Positions 1 to 5,942 are shown, counted from the first letter of the stretch. The stretch is DNA of 6,098 bases from Campylobacterota bacterium (GCA_003646505.1 QMKT01000117.1:1-6098); one strand, 5' to 3'. Numbers and translations are program-made. The notes: generated by a model from the sequence alone, not told the origin.

Positions 1-662
1 AGAAATATTCTATACATCGTATAAAAAAAGTAGAAAAATACTAAAGGAGAAAAGACAGCAGCATAGAGTCCAAATATTTCTACAAAATGACCCGAAGGTC
101 GTCCTCCTATCTCTATACCTTTTGTTAAATAAATAAATGCAAAAAGAAATGCTGCGGAGAAGATGGAGAGTTTTTTGTCCTTATGTATAATGCCGTAAAG
201 CAGTAAAGCAATAAAAAAGATAATGGAAGCTTCATGAATGAAAAAGAGTGCCAACATAATAAACGGCAATAAAATAAAATGGTCTTTTTCATAAAGTAAT
301 ACAAAAAGTAACACTAAAGGCAGCACAATGATCGCTACATTGGCCAGTGCACTTCCCGTCACGATCCCAGGCAATAACATAAAAATGAATGTTGCCAGAT
401 AAGCATCCTCTCTTTTAGGAAAATAGCGCCTGCTGAATTCATAAAAGAAAAGTATAGAGATAAATCCAAACACTACAAAGAACATTCTTAAACCAAAAAG
501 ATTCGCAATAATAGAATCACCCCAATGCATAAATTTGGCAACAATGTCATGGGAAGTATAGAAATATTTTGCCTCATGGGGACTGATCGGTGCGGTAGAT
601 ACCAGATACAGCACAGCAACAGCATACAAAAAAGTTGCTATTAAAAAGTGCTGTTTTTTCAT
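1..662 (-). CDS. ArnT/GT39-like multi-span membrane protein, N-terminal part (runs off left edge)
   Basis: The reverse complement reads without a stop from an ATG at 660-662 to the window edge, giving the first 220 residues; the C-terminus is outside. It starts MKKQHFLIAT and is very hydrophobic. Candidate membrane segments are at residues 6-22, 60-76, 88-104, 108-124, 128-144, 147-159, 167-180 and 195-217. Between the first two lies a polar loop with PISPHEAKYFY (residues 25-35), which resembles the first periplasmic loop of ArnT/PMT-type (GT39) glycosyltransferases, where an acidic residue near a P-x-E-A/D-E-A motif is catalytic. Here the acidic candidate is Glu30, preceded by His. Such enzymes move a sugar from a polyprenyl-phosphate carrier onto an acceptor outside the cytoplasmic membrane. 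A GAGAAGG Shine-Dalgarno sits 7 nt before the ATG, and the gene begins 15 nt after the trpG/pabA stop, so the two are probably co-transcribed. Substrate unknown. The family call rests on topology and one motif; another polytopic membrane protein remains possible. Confidence 0.72.
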   Translation of the reverse strand, partial: MKKQHFLIATFLYAVAVLYLVSTAPISPHEAKYFYTSHDIVAKFMHWGDSIIANLFGLRMFFVVFGFISILFFYEFSRRYFPKREDAYLATFIFMLLPGIVTGSALANVAIIVLPLVLLFVLLYEKDHFILLPFIMLALFFIHEASIIFFIALLLYGIIHKDKKLSIFSAAFLFAFIYLTKGIEIGGRPSGHFVEIFGLYAAVFSPLVFFYFFYTMYRIF

Positions 663-677
663 TTGAAAGCCTTCTCT

Positions 678-1247
678 TTAAAGTTTTAAGAAATTATCCA
701 GCATTTCATGTCCATATTCCGACATGATCGATTCCGGGTGGAACTGTACTCCATAAATAGGTCGGTCTTTGATCTGTAGAGACATAATTTCATCATCATC
801 TGTACTGTGTGATGTTGCAATAATATTTTCTGGTAAATTTTCTTTATTCACAGTCAAAGAGTGATAACGTGTGGCTCTAAATTCATTGGGCAGATCTTTA
901 AAAATAGGTGTCTGGCAATCTACCTCAACCTGGGAGGTTTTACCATGCATCATATTTTTTGCACGGATCACTTCTCCACCAAAAGCCTGGGCAATACTCT
1001 GATGACCTAAACAGATACCAAAAATAGGTGTAGAATCTGCAAACTCTTTAATAACTTCCAATGTAACTCCTGCCTCATCCGGCGTAGATGGTCCAGGAGA
1101 AAGGATGATCTTTTCAGGGTCAAGTACTTTGATTTCCTCAACACTTAGTTCATCATTACGGATCACTTTTAGATCCGCACCCAATTCTTTACAATACTGC
1201 ACAACGTTATAGGTAAAACTATCGTAATTGTCTATCATTAATACCAT
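678..1247 (-). CDS. trpG: Anthranilate/aminodeoxychorismate synthase glutamine amidotransferase subunit (TrpG/PabA)
   Basis: This 189-residue protein is the normal length for the class I glutamine amidotransferase subunit that hydrolyses glutamine and passes ammonia to TrpE (anthranilate, tryptophan pathway) or PabB (aminodeoxychorismate, folate pathway). All family marks are present: N-terminal MIDNYDSFTYN (residues 4-14), LSPGPSTPDEAG (49-60), the nucleophile elbow GICLGHQ with Cys79, HGKTS (101-105), RYHSL (127-131), and GVQFHPES with catalytic His170 and Glu172. The first ATG is preferred because AAGGAG lies 10 nt upstream; the second ATG (codon 4) would be 19 nt away. No trpE or pabB is in view, so TrpG cannot be told from PabA, and one subunit may serve both synthases. 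The downstream neighbour is an unrelated membrane protein in the same transcription unit. The gene is intact. Function is near certain; only the trpG versus pabA name is open. Confidence 0.95.
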   Translation of the reverse strand: MVLMIDNYDSFTYNVVQYCKELGADLKVIRNDELSVEEIKVLDPEKIILSPGPSTPDEAGVTLEVIKEFADSTPIFGICLGHQSIAQAFGGEVIRAKNMMHGKTSQVEVDCQTPIFKDLPNEFRATRYHSLTVNKENLPENIIATSHSTDDDEIMSLQIKDRPIYGVQFHPESIMSEYGHEMLDNFLKL

Positions 1248-1308
1248 AAGTGGGTATCTCCTTCACAAATCTAAATTTTATAAAACCTAAGAATTTTTAT
1301 TTAATCTC

Positions 1309-1350
1309 CAAAGTATAAAAAGTTTTATATTCTTCCAACGTTGTACTTTG
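1309..1350 (-). repeat. Inverted repeats in the trpG/pabA leader
   Basis: The leader RNA contains CAAAGTA (from 1344-1350) and its exact complement TACTTTG (1309-1315). Between them TATAAA and TTTATA can form a 6-bp stem around ACTT. The inner stem shares two bases with the outer one, so the two foldings partly compete. Both stems are AU-rich and weak, there is no U-tract and no recognisable riboswitch core. The rest of the stretch 1248-1403 holds the promoter and Shine-Dalgarno described elsewhere and no gene. A regulatory role is possible but unproven. Confidence 0.25.
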
Positions 1351-1366
1351 TATAAATAATTTTCAC

Positions 1367-1375
1367 ATTATATCA
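1367..1375 (-). promoter_or_regulatory. Candidate extended -10 promoter for the trpG/pabA unit
   Basis: On the minus strand the sequence reads TGA followed by a perfect TATAAT (TATAAT at 1367-1372, TG at 1374-1375). This is the extended -10 form that compensates for a weak -35, and no good -35 is present (best TTAAAC or CTTAAA, 15-16 nt upstream). It would start RNA near 1360 and give a leader of about 110 nt before the ATG at 1247. It lies just after the dead GGDEF remnant, so the unit would have its own promoter rather than rely on read-through. A second possible -10, TATACT at 1312-1317, has a TTGGAA 15 nt upstream and would give a shorter leader. Confidence 0.45.
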
Positions 1376-1403
1376 AAAGCTAATATGTTTAAGCTATGAG
1401 ATT

Positions 1404-1711
1404 TTATCTATCATAGAAAACAAAATTTGACTTCCCTTTCGCTTTAGCTTGGTACATAGCAATATCTGCATGATGAATAAGAGTTTAACTTTCTATATTT
1501 TTCTCATAACCTATGCTAATTCCAATACTACATGATATCTGCAAACTATTATTATCAAATACAAGAGGAATTGAAACCACTTCAATAATATTTTTTGCTA
1601 AGTTTTTCAAAGATTCTTTACTAGAAAAATCTTCAATAATTATAGCAAATTCATCTCCTCAATACGAGCAAATGTATCGTAATGAGCCAATTCATACAGT
1701 TTTTTTTCTTT
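1404..1711 (-). pseudogene. Decayed GGDEF (diguanylate cyclase) domain, former C-terminal half of the adjacent receiver gene
   Basis: Directly after the receiver stop codon, in the same frame, the reverse complement reads KEKKLYELAHYDT, the usual opening of a GGDEF domain. It then jumps straight to FARI and, after loss of one base, to GDEFAIIIEDFSS (GDEF at 1647-1658), an SIGIS strand, and HHADIAMYQAKAKGK followed by FVFYD, the usual C-terminus, ending in TAA at 1404-1406. Four lesions are visible: the TAA at 1712-1714 that ends the receiver; absence of roughly 70 residues (family spacing) between YDT and FARI, taking the LTGLPNR segment and metal-binding core; ATTGAGGAGAT where ATTGGAGGAGAT is expected, a one-base loss inside GGDEF; and an in-frame TAA at 1485-1487. 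The active half-site is gone, so no cyclic-di-GMP synthesis is expected. The intact gene would have been REC-GGDEF, a PleD/WspR-like response regulator of the upstream kinase. I am confident of the identity; the order of the lesions is unknown. Confidence 0.88.
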
Positions 1712-2131
1712 TTACTTATGGGCTTCATTTCTAGCTTTTTCAGCATCTATATGATTGAGTAAATGCTGAGCAATATGTTCAAGTTTTTCTATGAGTATAT
1801 CTATATCCACTGGTTTGACCATAAAACCATCTATTCCTATATTAATAGCATCCAATAAAATATTTTTTTCATCAAATGCAGATGTAATTGCAATATGCTG
1901 TGTTTTATCTATATTTTTAATAGCTAATGCCATATCAAGTCCACTCATACCAGGCATGTTAATATCTGTAAGTACAATATCAGGTTTTTTTTCTTTATAA
2001 AGTGCTAATCCCTCATCTCCATTGTATGCTTGATAGAATATTTTAACTTCATCTTCTAATATCGCTTTCATTGCTTTTTGAGTATCTTGATCATCTTCAA
2101 CATAAAGTAATGTAAAATTACGTAAAATCAT
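1712..2131 (-). CDS. Single-domain response regulator (REC), truncated remnant of a REC-GGDEF protein
   Basis: 139 residues form one complete CheY-like receiver. The acidic pocket is Glu12/Asp13/Asp14 in YVEDD, the phospho-acceptor is Asp56 in LTDINMPGMSG, the switch residue is Ser84 in ITSAF, and the invariant Lys is Lys106 in VKPVD. Every residue needed to accept phosphate is kept. The last 25 residues, beginning near LEHIAQHLL, form a charged helix of the kind that links REC to an output domain. The reading then stops at TAA, beyond which GGDEF-domain sequence continues in the same frame, so this is the surviving front half of a larger gene. Its ATG overlaps the kinase stop as TAATG, indicating translational coupling, and the kinase is its likely phosphodonor. 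It may now act as a phosphate sink or protein-binding switch, or may simply be decaying. Receiver identity is certain; present function is not. Confidence 0.92.
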   Translation of the reverse strand: MILRNFTLLYVEDDQDTQKAMKAILEDEVKIFYQAYNGDEGLALYKEKKPDIVLTDINMPGMSGLDMALAIKNIDKTQHIAITSAFDEKNILLDAINIGIDGFMVKPVDIDILIEKLEHIAQHLLNHIDAEKARNEAHK

Positions 2132-3774
2132 TAAAGACTCTTTGGCAATGTAATCTTGAAATTGGCACCATCTTTAATATTAGAAACAGTAATTTCAGCA
2201 TACATATGGTCAACAATTATCATTTTTACCATATATAATCCAAGACCTGTACCATTTTTATTCTCTTTAGTAGAGAAATATGGATCAAAAATTTTATCAA
2301 GAATCTCTTCCGGTACTCCTCCTGCATTATCATGAATATTAACAACAATCGTCTCATTACTCTCTTCTATAAAAACATGAATGTGCTTTTTATCTAATTC
2401 TTTTTCTATCAAGGCATCTTGTGCATTACTTACAATATTTAAAATAGCCTGTGAAAACTCATTGGGATACCCATAAGTATAATATGATTTTTTCTCATCA
2501 TATTCTAGAGTGATATTATTTAAACCAATCATTGACTCTGTCATATTAAGTACTTTTTCTATACTTTCATTAACACAGAAACGCTGCTTCTCTTTATCTG
2601 ATTTGAAAAAAGTTCTAAAATCATCAATAGTTGCTGACATATGATTTATCAGTTTCTTTGACTTTTGATTAAAGGATGTCACTACATCATCATCAAGTTT
2701 TCCACGCTGATATTTTGATACTATCATTTGATTAATCAAAGAGAGATTATTCAAAGGTTGCCTCCATTGATGAGCAATCATCGCAATCATTTCACCCATC
2801 TGCGCTAAACGACTTTGTTGAAACATCAGTAGTTGCTGATCTTTGTTGCGTTTAAGTTCAGTATTAACCTTCATTTGCAATAGATACTCTGTTTGCTTTC
2901 GCTCTTCAAAAAGTGCACCAGATATCAGAACCATAGAGATATGTGTTAAAATGAAGAAATTGATATTAATAATATTATCTAAAAGTGAATTGGCAGAAAA
3001 GGCACCTACACCCAAATAAACTGAATAGGAAGAGACTATCGCTACGATGATAGCAAATGTAGAACCATAAAATAATCCTTTATAGGCATTAACCATAATA
3101 ACCACAGGGATGGTAAAGGTTAAAAGCAACGAGAGATTTTCTATATCTATTTCCACTTCTAAGACATAGATGAAAATACCAAACATTACGACATAAAATA
3201 GATATTCAAAAAATTGGATACGTTTATAGTTGTGTAGAAAAAGTAAGGTAAAAGGTGCAAAAAGAAGTTGTCCCATGACGTTACCAAACCACCAAGAGAA
3301 AAGTGATTTTAAATATTCATGACTTTGTATAATGCCATCCATAAGCAACACTGTATTACCGAAAATAGCACTAAATGGCTGTAATACAAGCACAATAAGT
3401 AAAATAAGCCCCACAACATCTTTGAGTCGTAATAGCCTGTTATCCAGTCTATAGTGATGGAAAAGATAAAACGCGATAATGGTTTCAAATGAATTAATGA
3501 TAGATATACCTACGGAGGGTGCAATATCCATTCCACTATTCAGGGCAACAAAAAGTTGCCCTAAAAACACGCCTGGCCATACTTTTGTACCAAAGAAAAG
3601 CACTGACCCCAATGCGATACCTTCAGCAGCAAAGATAACGATGGTCACAATGTCATGACTACTCGAAAGTGCAAAGCTTAGTTTTGCAGCTAAAAAATAT
3701 ACCCCCGCTATACTTGATATGAGTACAATATATATAATAGGGTTCTGCTTGACACTTTCCATATTTTGAAACAT
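2131..3774 (-). CDS. Membrane sensor histidine kinase with MASE1 input domain
   Basis: 547 residues. Residues about 15-290 are a polytopic MASE1-type sensor with roughly eight membrane segments and the recognisable [20 protein letters not shown] (51-70) and [15 protein letters not shown] (160-174) blocks. The ligand of MASE1 is not known in general. A charged helix (about 290-325) leads to the dimerisation/phospho-acceptor helix [20 protein letters not shown] with His335. The H-box AHQWRQPLN is of the type common in Campylobacterota. The ATP-binding domain follows: N-box [12 protein letters not shown] (Asn446, Asn450), G1 DNAGG (482-486), F-box IFDPYFSTK (495-503) and G2 [10 protein letters not shown] (508-517), all intact. 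The protein should autophosphorylate and pass phosphate to the receiver whose start codon overlaps its stop. The first ATG is chosen because AAGGA lies 5 nt upstream; codon 5 is also Met. An extended -10 promoter sits just upstream, so the gene need not depend on the hydrolase transcript. Kinase and MASE1 calls are secure. Confidence 0.95.
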   Translation of the reverse strand: MFQNMESVKQNPIIYIVLISSIAGVYFLAAKLSFALSSSHDIVTIVIFAAEGIALGSVLFFGTKVWPGVFLGQLFVALNSGMDIAPSVGISIINSFETIIAFYLFHHYRLDNRLLRLKDVVGLILLIVLVLQPFSAIFGNTVLLMDGIIQSHEYLKSLFSWWFGNVMGQLLFAPFTLLFLHNYKRIQFFEYLFYVVMFGIFIYVLEVEIDIENLSLLLTFTIPVVIMVNAYKGLFYGSTFAIIVAIVSSYSVYLGVGAFSANSLLDNIININFFILTHISMVLISGALFEERKQTEYLLQMKVNTELKRNKDQQLLMFQQSRLAQMGEMIAMIAHQWRQPLNNLSLINQMIVSKYQRGKLDDDVVTSFNQKSKKLINHMSATIDDFRTFFKSDKEKQRFCVNESIEKVLNMTESMIGLNNITLEYDEKKSYYTYGYPNEFSQAILNIVSNAQDALIEKELDKKHIHVFIEESNETIVVNIHDNAGGVPEEILDKIFDPYFSTKENKNGTGLGLYMVKMIIVDHMYAEITVSNIKDGANFKITLPKSL

Positions 3775-3811
3775 ACTATTCCTTATTCTATTTATCTACT
3801 ACCTATAAAGA

Positions 3812-3820
3812 ATTATAGCA
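3812..3820 (-). promoter_or_regulatory. Candidate extended -10 promoter of the kinase/receiver operon
   Basis: The minus strand reads TGC-TATAAT, a perfect -10 (3812-3817) with the TGn extension (3819-3820). No convincing -35 is found 16-18 nt upstream. RNA would start near 3805, giving a leader of about 30 nt with AAGGA ahead of the ATG at 3774. A small inverted repeat CATC-N5-GATG lies immediately upstream of the TG and could be an operator, though it is short. Confidence 0.5.
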
Positions 3821-3864
3821 TCCTCTAGATGATAAAGGTTCCACTCATCATTAAGTTCAAAGGG

Positions 3865-3896
3865 GACAACAGGTTTGGAACTAGGAACCCATTGTC
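3865..3896 (-). repeat. Long hairpin between the hydrolase and kinase genes
   Basis: Read on the minus strand, GACAATGGGTT and AACCTGTTGTC pair over 11 positions in RNA, including two G-U wobbles, around a 10-nt loop (3876-3885). It begins 14 nt after the hydrolase stop codon. It is followed by CCCCTTTG rather than a U-tract, so it is not a standard intrinsic terminator in the direction of transcription. It could protect the 3' end of the hydrolase mRNA or set the ratio between hydrolase and kinase transcripts. On the plus strand the stem loses the two wobbles to mismatches, although T-rich sequence follows there. Confidence 0.45.
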
Positions 3897-3910
3897 TTAT
3901 TTATTTTTGA

Positions 3911-4969
3911 TTATGGTCTTGCAAACACTATAGGTTTACTTACTTTAAATTTCTCACTTGCATTCCCAACAAAGCCATTGTCTGCATCAAATACTTTTAC
4001 CTCTGTACCTTTGCTAAAATCAAATTTTTTGAAGTCAGCCCATAAAGAACCATAAGAGATAGTAGATTCATAAAAATAGACAAGGTTCGTCTGGTCAGCT
4101 ATGGTACGCCACATCGTTGTAGAAATATTTGGTTTATCAGGATCAGGATGCCCAAACGGGGAAGAGGTATTACGCATAATAGACATTACGCCGGCAATAG
4201 CCTCTCTATAATTTTTAGGTTCTGGAAGCTTTTTATTATAGAAATTTGCTCTTACAAATCTGTCTGGTGACTTACGTGTACCTGGCAAAAATTTATCTCC
4301 TCCTATTTCTTCCCAATACGATGTCAATGCCAATTGCTTTTCAAAGGTAGGTGAGTTAGTCATTACCTGGTATGCTTTAGAGTGGTGTATCACCAACTTA
4401 CCCTCTAAAAACTCAACAATAGCAGAATCACCACTTGCATCCGAAATTGAGATATGCATCGTTGGCAGATGCTCACTATTAGGGATAGGGACTGGGACAA
4501 TTTGAATATCATCATGTTTTAAACCTTCTACTGCCTCTTTCACTGTAGCAAAGTTGTCAAAAATGTATTGAAGATAGGTAGAAGAGGCTATCCCTTTTTT
4601 TGTAACATCACGTTTTGGATATTCTGTCTCTGTCAAGTACAGTAAATTAGCTACCAAACCTTTTTCATTCATTCCATCTGCAGTAGCACTCTGCCCTGCT
4701 GTGGTTTGTATGGCTACGATACTTCCATATTTTGAAGTCCAATGTATTGGATTTTCTTTACTCAGTCCACTACGCTCCATCCCTCTTGGAAATTTCCATA
4801 ATGTGGTAGGATAACGCAGATACCAGTCCATATTTCTACCTGTAATGACTGACTTGTTATCTTTTGTCACATGCACTACACGCGTGCAGGCATCTGCTGT
4901 ACTCATCATACCTACTAATCCTAAGGCTACCATTGCTATTACTGTTTTATTTTGCCAATATTTAATCAT
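3911..4969 (-). CDS. Exported choloylglycine hydrolase / penicillin V acylase family Ntn-hydrolase (linear amide C-N hydrolase)
   Basis: 352 residues, close to the family length plus a signal peptide. Residues 1-27 form the signal: Lys3 and Lys8, a hydrophobic core (9-22), then STADA before Cys28. Cleavage after A-D-A would make Cys28 the N-terminal nucleophile, as this family requires. The -3 to -1 residues ADA fit signal peptidase I and not a lipobox. Other pocket residues follow family order: Arg45 and Asp48 in GRNMDW, Asn101 in MNEKGL, Asn205 in MTNSP, and the Arg of SPDRFVR (237 or 240). The family hydrolyses amide bonds of N-acyl compounds (conjugated bile salts, penicillin V). Some Gram-negative members also cleave acyl-homoserine lactones. 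The substrate here cannot be decided; bile salts seem unlikely if the host is environmental. The protein is probably periplasmic. AAGGA lies 6 nt before the ATG. It is divergent from an OmpR-type regulator that may control it. No lesions seen. Confidence 0.92.
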   Translation of the reverse strand: MIKYWQNKTVIAMVALGLVGMMSTADACTRVVHVTKDNKSVITGRNMDWYLRYPTTLWKFPRGMERSGLSKENPIHWTSKYGSIVAIQTTAGQSATADGMNEKGLVANLLYLTETEYPKRDVTKKGIASSTYLQYIFDNFATVKEAVEGLKHDDIQIVPVPIPNSEHLPTMHISISDASGDSAIVEFLEGKLVIHHSKAYQVMTNSPTFEKQLALTSYWEEIGGDKFLPGTRKSPDRFVRANFYNKKLPEPKNYREAIAGVMSIMRNTSSPFGHPDPDKPNISTTMWRTIADQTNLVYFYESTISYGSLWADFKKFDFSKGTEVKVFDADNGFVGNASEKFKVSKPIVFARP

Positions 4970-4996
4970 TCTTTTCCTTATATTTAATATTTTCGT

Positions 4997-5016
4997 AACA
5001 TTCTATAATACAAATC
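4997..5016. promoter_or_regulatory. Overlapping divergent promoter core, hydrolase (-) and OmpR-type regulator (+)
   Basis: The 99-nt gap between the two divergent genes contains one AT-rich core. On the plus strand it reads TATAAT (5004-5009), giving a start near 5016 and a leader of about 53 nt for the regulator. On the minus strand the same bases read TATTAT (about 5006-5011), giving a start near 4997 and a leader of about 27 nt for the hydrolase. Neither direction has a strong -35. If both are real, polymerase could occupy only one at a time. This is inferred from motif matches alone. Confidence 0.4.
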
Positions 5017-5034
5017 TCATGTATATTACACTAG

Positions 5035-5051
5035 AATCTGTTAAATCTGTT
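5035..5051 (+). repeat. Tandem AATCTGTT direct repeat upstream of the regulator start
   Basis: AATCTGTT occurs at 5035-5042 and again at 5044-5051, a 9-nt period, with a partial match AATCTCAT at 5013-5020. OmpR-family regulators usually bind direct repeats of roughly 10-11 nt period, so this is slightly short but of the right kind. It lies downstream of the candidate plus-strand start and upstream of the candidate minus-strand promoter, a place where binding could block the regulator gene and activate the hydrolase gene. Confidence 0.3.
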
Positions 5052-5068
5052 TCAATAGGGAGGGTTCT

Positions 5069-5731
5069 GTGCAAAAGAGTAAAATTCTTTTAGTAGAAGA
5101 TGATGAATTGGCATCAGGGATAATACTTGAATTTTTGGAGGCATGTGATTTTGAAGTCATCTCTGTTTTTACCGTCACCGATGGTATAGCAGAGCTGAAC
5201 CATCAGCATTTTGATTTGGTTATTTTAGATATTAATCTTCCAGATTTTAATGGGTTTGAAATTTTAAAATATATCAAACACCATATTGCACTGCCTGTCA
5301 TTGTTACGAGTGCCTATAGTGATACAAAATTAAAATTAAAAGCCTTCAAGTATGGTGCGAGTGACTATATGATAAAACCTCTCGATTTGGAAGAGTTAGA
5401 AGCAAGAATCTGGGTGCAACTTGGCAAACAGTGTGCCATACAGATAGATGAAAAGCATCCTGATTTTGAACTTTTAAATGAAAGCATATTTTTTAAAGGA
5501 CATATGCTTGACTTAACTACCATAGAATTTGAAATTCTGGCATACTTCATCACATATAAAAACACAACCGTAAGCAGAGAAACACTCATAGACACTCTCT
5601 CAAGTGCAGGTAGCCACCGCTCCTTAGACAACCACATCAAAAATATACGTAAAAAGATAGGAGACACAGGGAAAAAAGCCATCTATCTTAAAACTGAATA
5701 TGGCGTAGGCTATAAATTAGTGTTTAAATAA
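5069..5731 (+). CDS. OmpR/PhoB-family response regulator (REC plus winged helix)
   Basis: 220 residues, a normal OmpR-family length. The receiver (about 4-118) has the acidic pocket in VEDDE (Glu10, Asp11, Asp12), phospho-acceptor Asp54 in ILDINLPDFNG, Ser81 in VTSAYSD and Lys103 in IKPLD. The DNA-binding winged helix (about 133-218) shows LTTIEFEILAYF, the recognition-helix region SLDNHIKNIRKKIG (185-198) and the wing YLKTEYGVGYKL (206-217). It should bind DNA as a dimer when phosphorylated. The start is GTG: a strong AGGGAGGG lies 4 nt upstream, the receiver begins at the expected distance, and no nearby ATG fits. No cognate kinase adjoins it on this strand. The minus-strand MASE1 kinase beyond the hydrolase is a possible partner but already has its own coupled receiver. 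Its position back-to-back with the hydrolase suggests control of that gene and of itself. The gene is complete, with no clear intrinsic terminator after it. Confidence 0.95.
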   Translation: MQKSKILLVEDDELASGIILEFLEACDFEVISVFTVTDGIAELNHQHFDLVILDINLPDFNGFEILKYIKHHIALPVIVTSAYSDTKLKLKAFKYGASDYMIKPLDLEELEARIWVQLGKQCAIQIDEKHPDFELLNESIFFKGHMLDLTTIEFEILAYFITYKNTTVSRETLIDTLSSAGSHRSLDNHIKNIRKKIGDTGKKAIYLKTEYGVGYKLVFK

Positions 5732-5908
5732 GTCAACTGACCAAAAAAGTCTATCTAACCCTTTGGTTCTTTGACGTACCATGTTGGTGTTGTTTTAGCA
5801 GTTTTTTTATAATGCAAAAAACGCACCAAACCGGCCATCCCTGGCGGTGATGATCCGACCACTTTTGAGTAAGAAACGCAATTTTATATTCGCTTAAGCT
5901 TCCTTATC
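5732..5908. other. Gene-free flank with a GC-rich, foreign-looking patch next to the IS21 end
   Basis: No plausible gene is seen here. The left part (5732-5815) is AT-rich; AACC-CTTT-GGTT at about 5757-5768 is too short for a convincing terminator. The patch at about 5820-5865 is distinctly GC-rich. It can fold ACCGGCCA with TGGCGGT around TCCC (one bulged base). Its minus strand contains GTGGTCGGATCATCACC, which resembles repeated sequence I associate with ends of some IS21-type elements. I infer that it may be a remnant of an older insertion or part of an extended IS end; similarity could not be tested. Confidence 0.35.
5784..5813 (+). promoter_or_regulatory. Possible rightward promoter facing the IS element
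   Basis: TTGGTG (5784-5789) and a perfect TATAAT (5808-5813) are separated by 18 nt and point toward the IS21 end. The -35 matches consensus only in TTG, and the -10 is embedded in a T-run, so this may be chance in AT-rich DNA. If active it would send transcripts into the element from outside. Confidence 0.25.
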
Positions 5909-5938
5909 TGTTTAGGGGACATTTTCTGAATTTAACTA
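5909..5938 (+). repeat. Candidate left terminal inverted repeat of the IS21 element
   Basis: The sequence TGTTTAGGGGACATTTTC and the following bases have the look of an IS21-family tip: TG at the edge and a GGGGACA block. The matching copy should read TGTCCCC then TAAACA at the far end of the element, beyond the window, so this cannot be confirmed here. Confidence 0.5.
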
Positions 5939-5942
5939 CACT

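Noticed and set aside
1295..1339. Possible leader peptide starting at TTG, reading LEEYKTFYTLEIK then stop, considered as an attenuation peptide
   Set aside because: There is no ribosome-binding site, a weak start codon, no run of Trp codons and no terminator hairpin; chance is the simpler explanation.
1394..1416. CTATGA/TCATAG inverted repeat at the end of the GGDEF remnant, considered as a terminator
   Set aside because: The stem is only 6 bp with an 11-nt loop, AU-rich, and has no following U-tract on the minus strand.
1513..1734. Plus-strand open frame of 73 codons
   Set aside because: It lies wholly over the minus-strand GGDEF remnant and receiver end; its composition is that of an antisense frame, and the minus-strand reading matches known domain motifs.
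1791..2000. Plus-strand open frame of 69 codons
   Set aside because: It is antisense to the receiver domain, whose phospho-acceptor region is clearly coding on the other strand.
4884..4900. Lipoprotein signal (Cys28 as lipidation site) in the hydrolase
   Set aside because: Residues before Cys28 are A-D-A, lacking the Leu at -3 and small residue at -2 of a lipobox, and family knowledge makes this Cys the catalytic nucleophile.
4845..5093. Plus-strand open frame of 82 codons across the divergent promoter region
   Set aside because: It overlaps the signal-peptide region of the hydrolase and the start of the response regulator in another frame, and has no recognisable motif or good ribosome-binding site.
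5365..5682. Minus-strand open frame of 105 codons
   Set aside because: It is antisense to the OmpR-type regulator; all conserved residues are on the plus strand.
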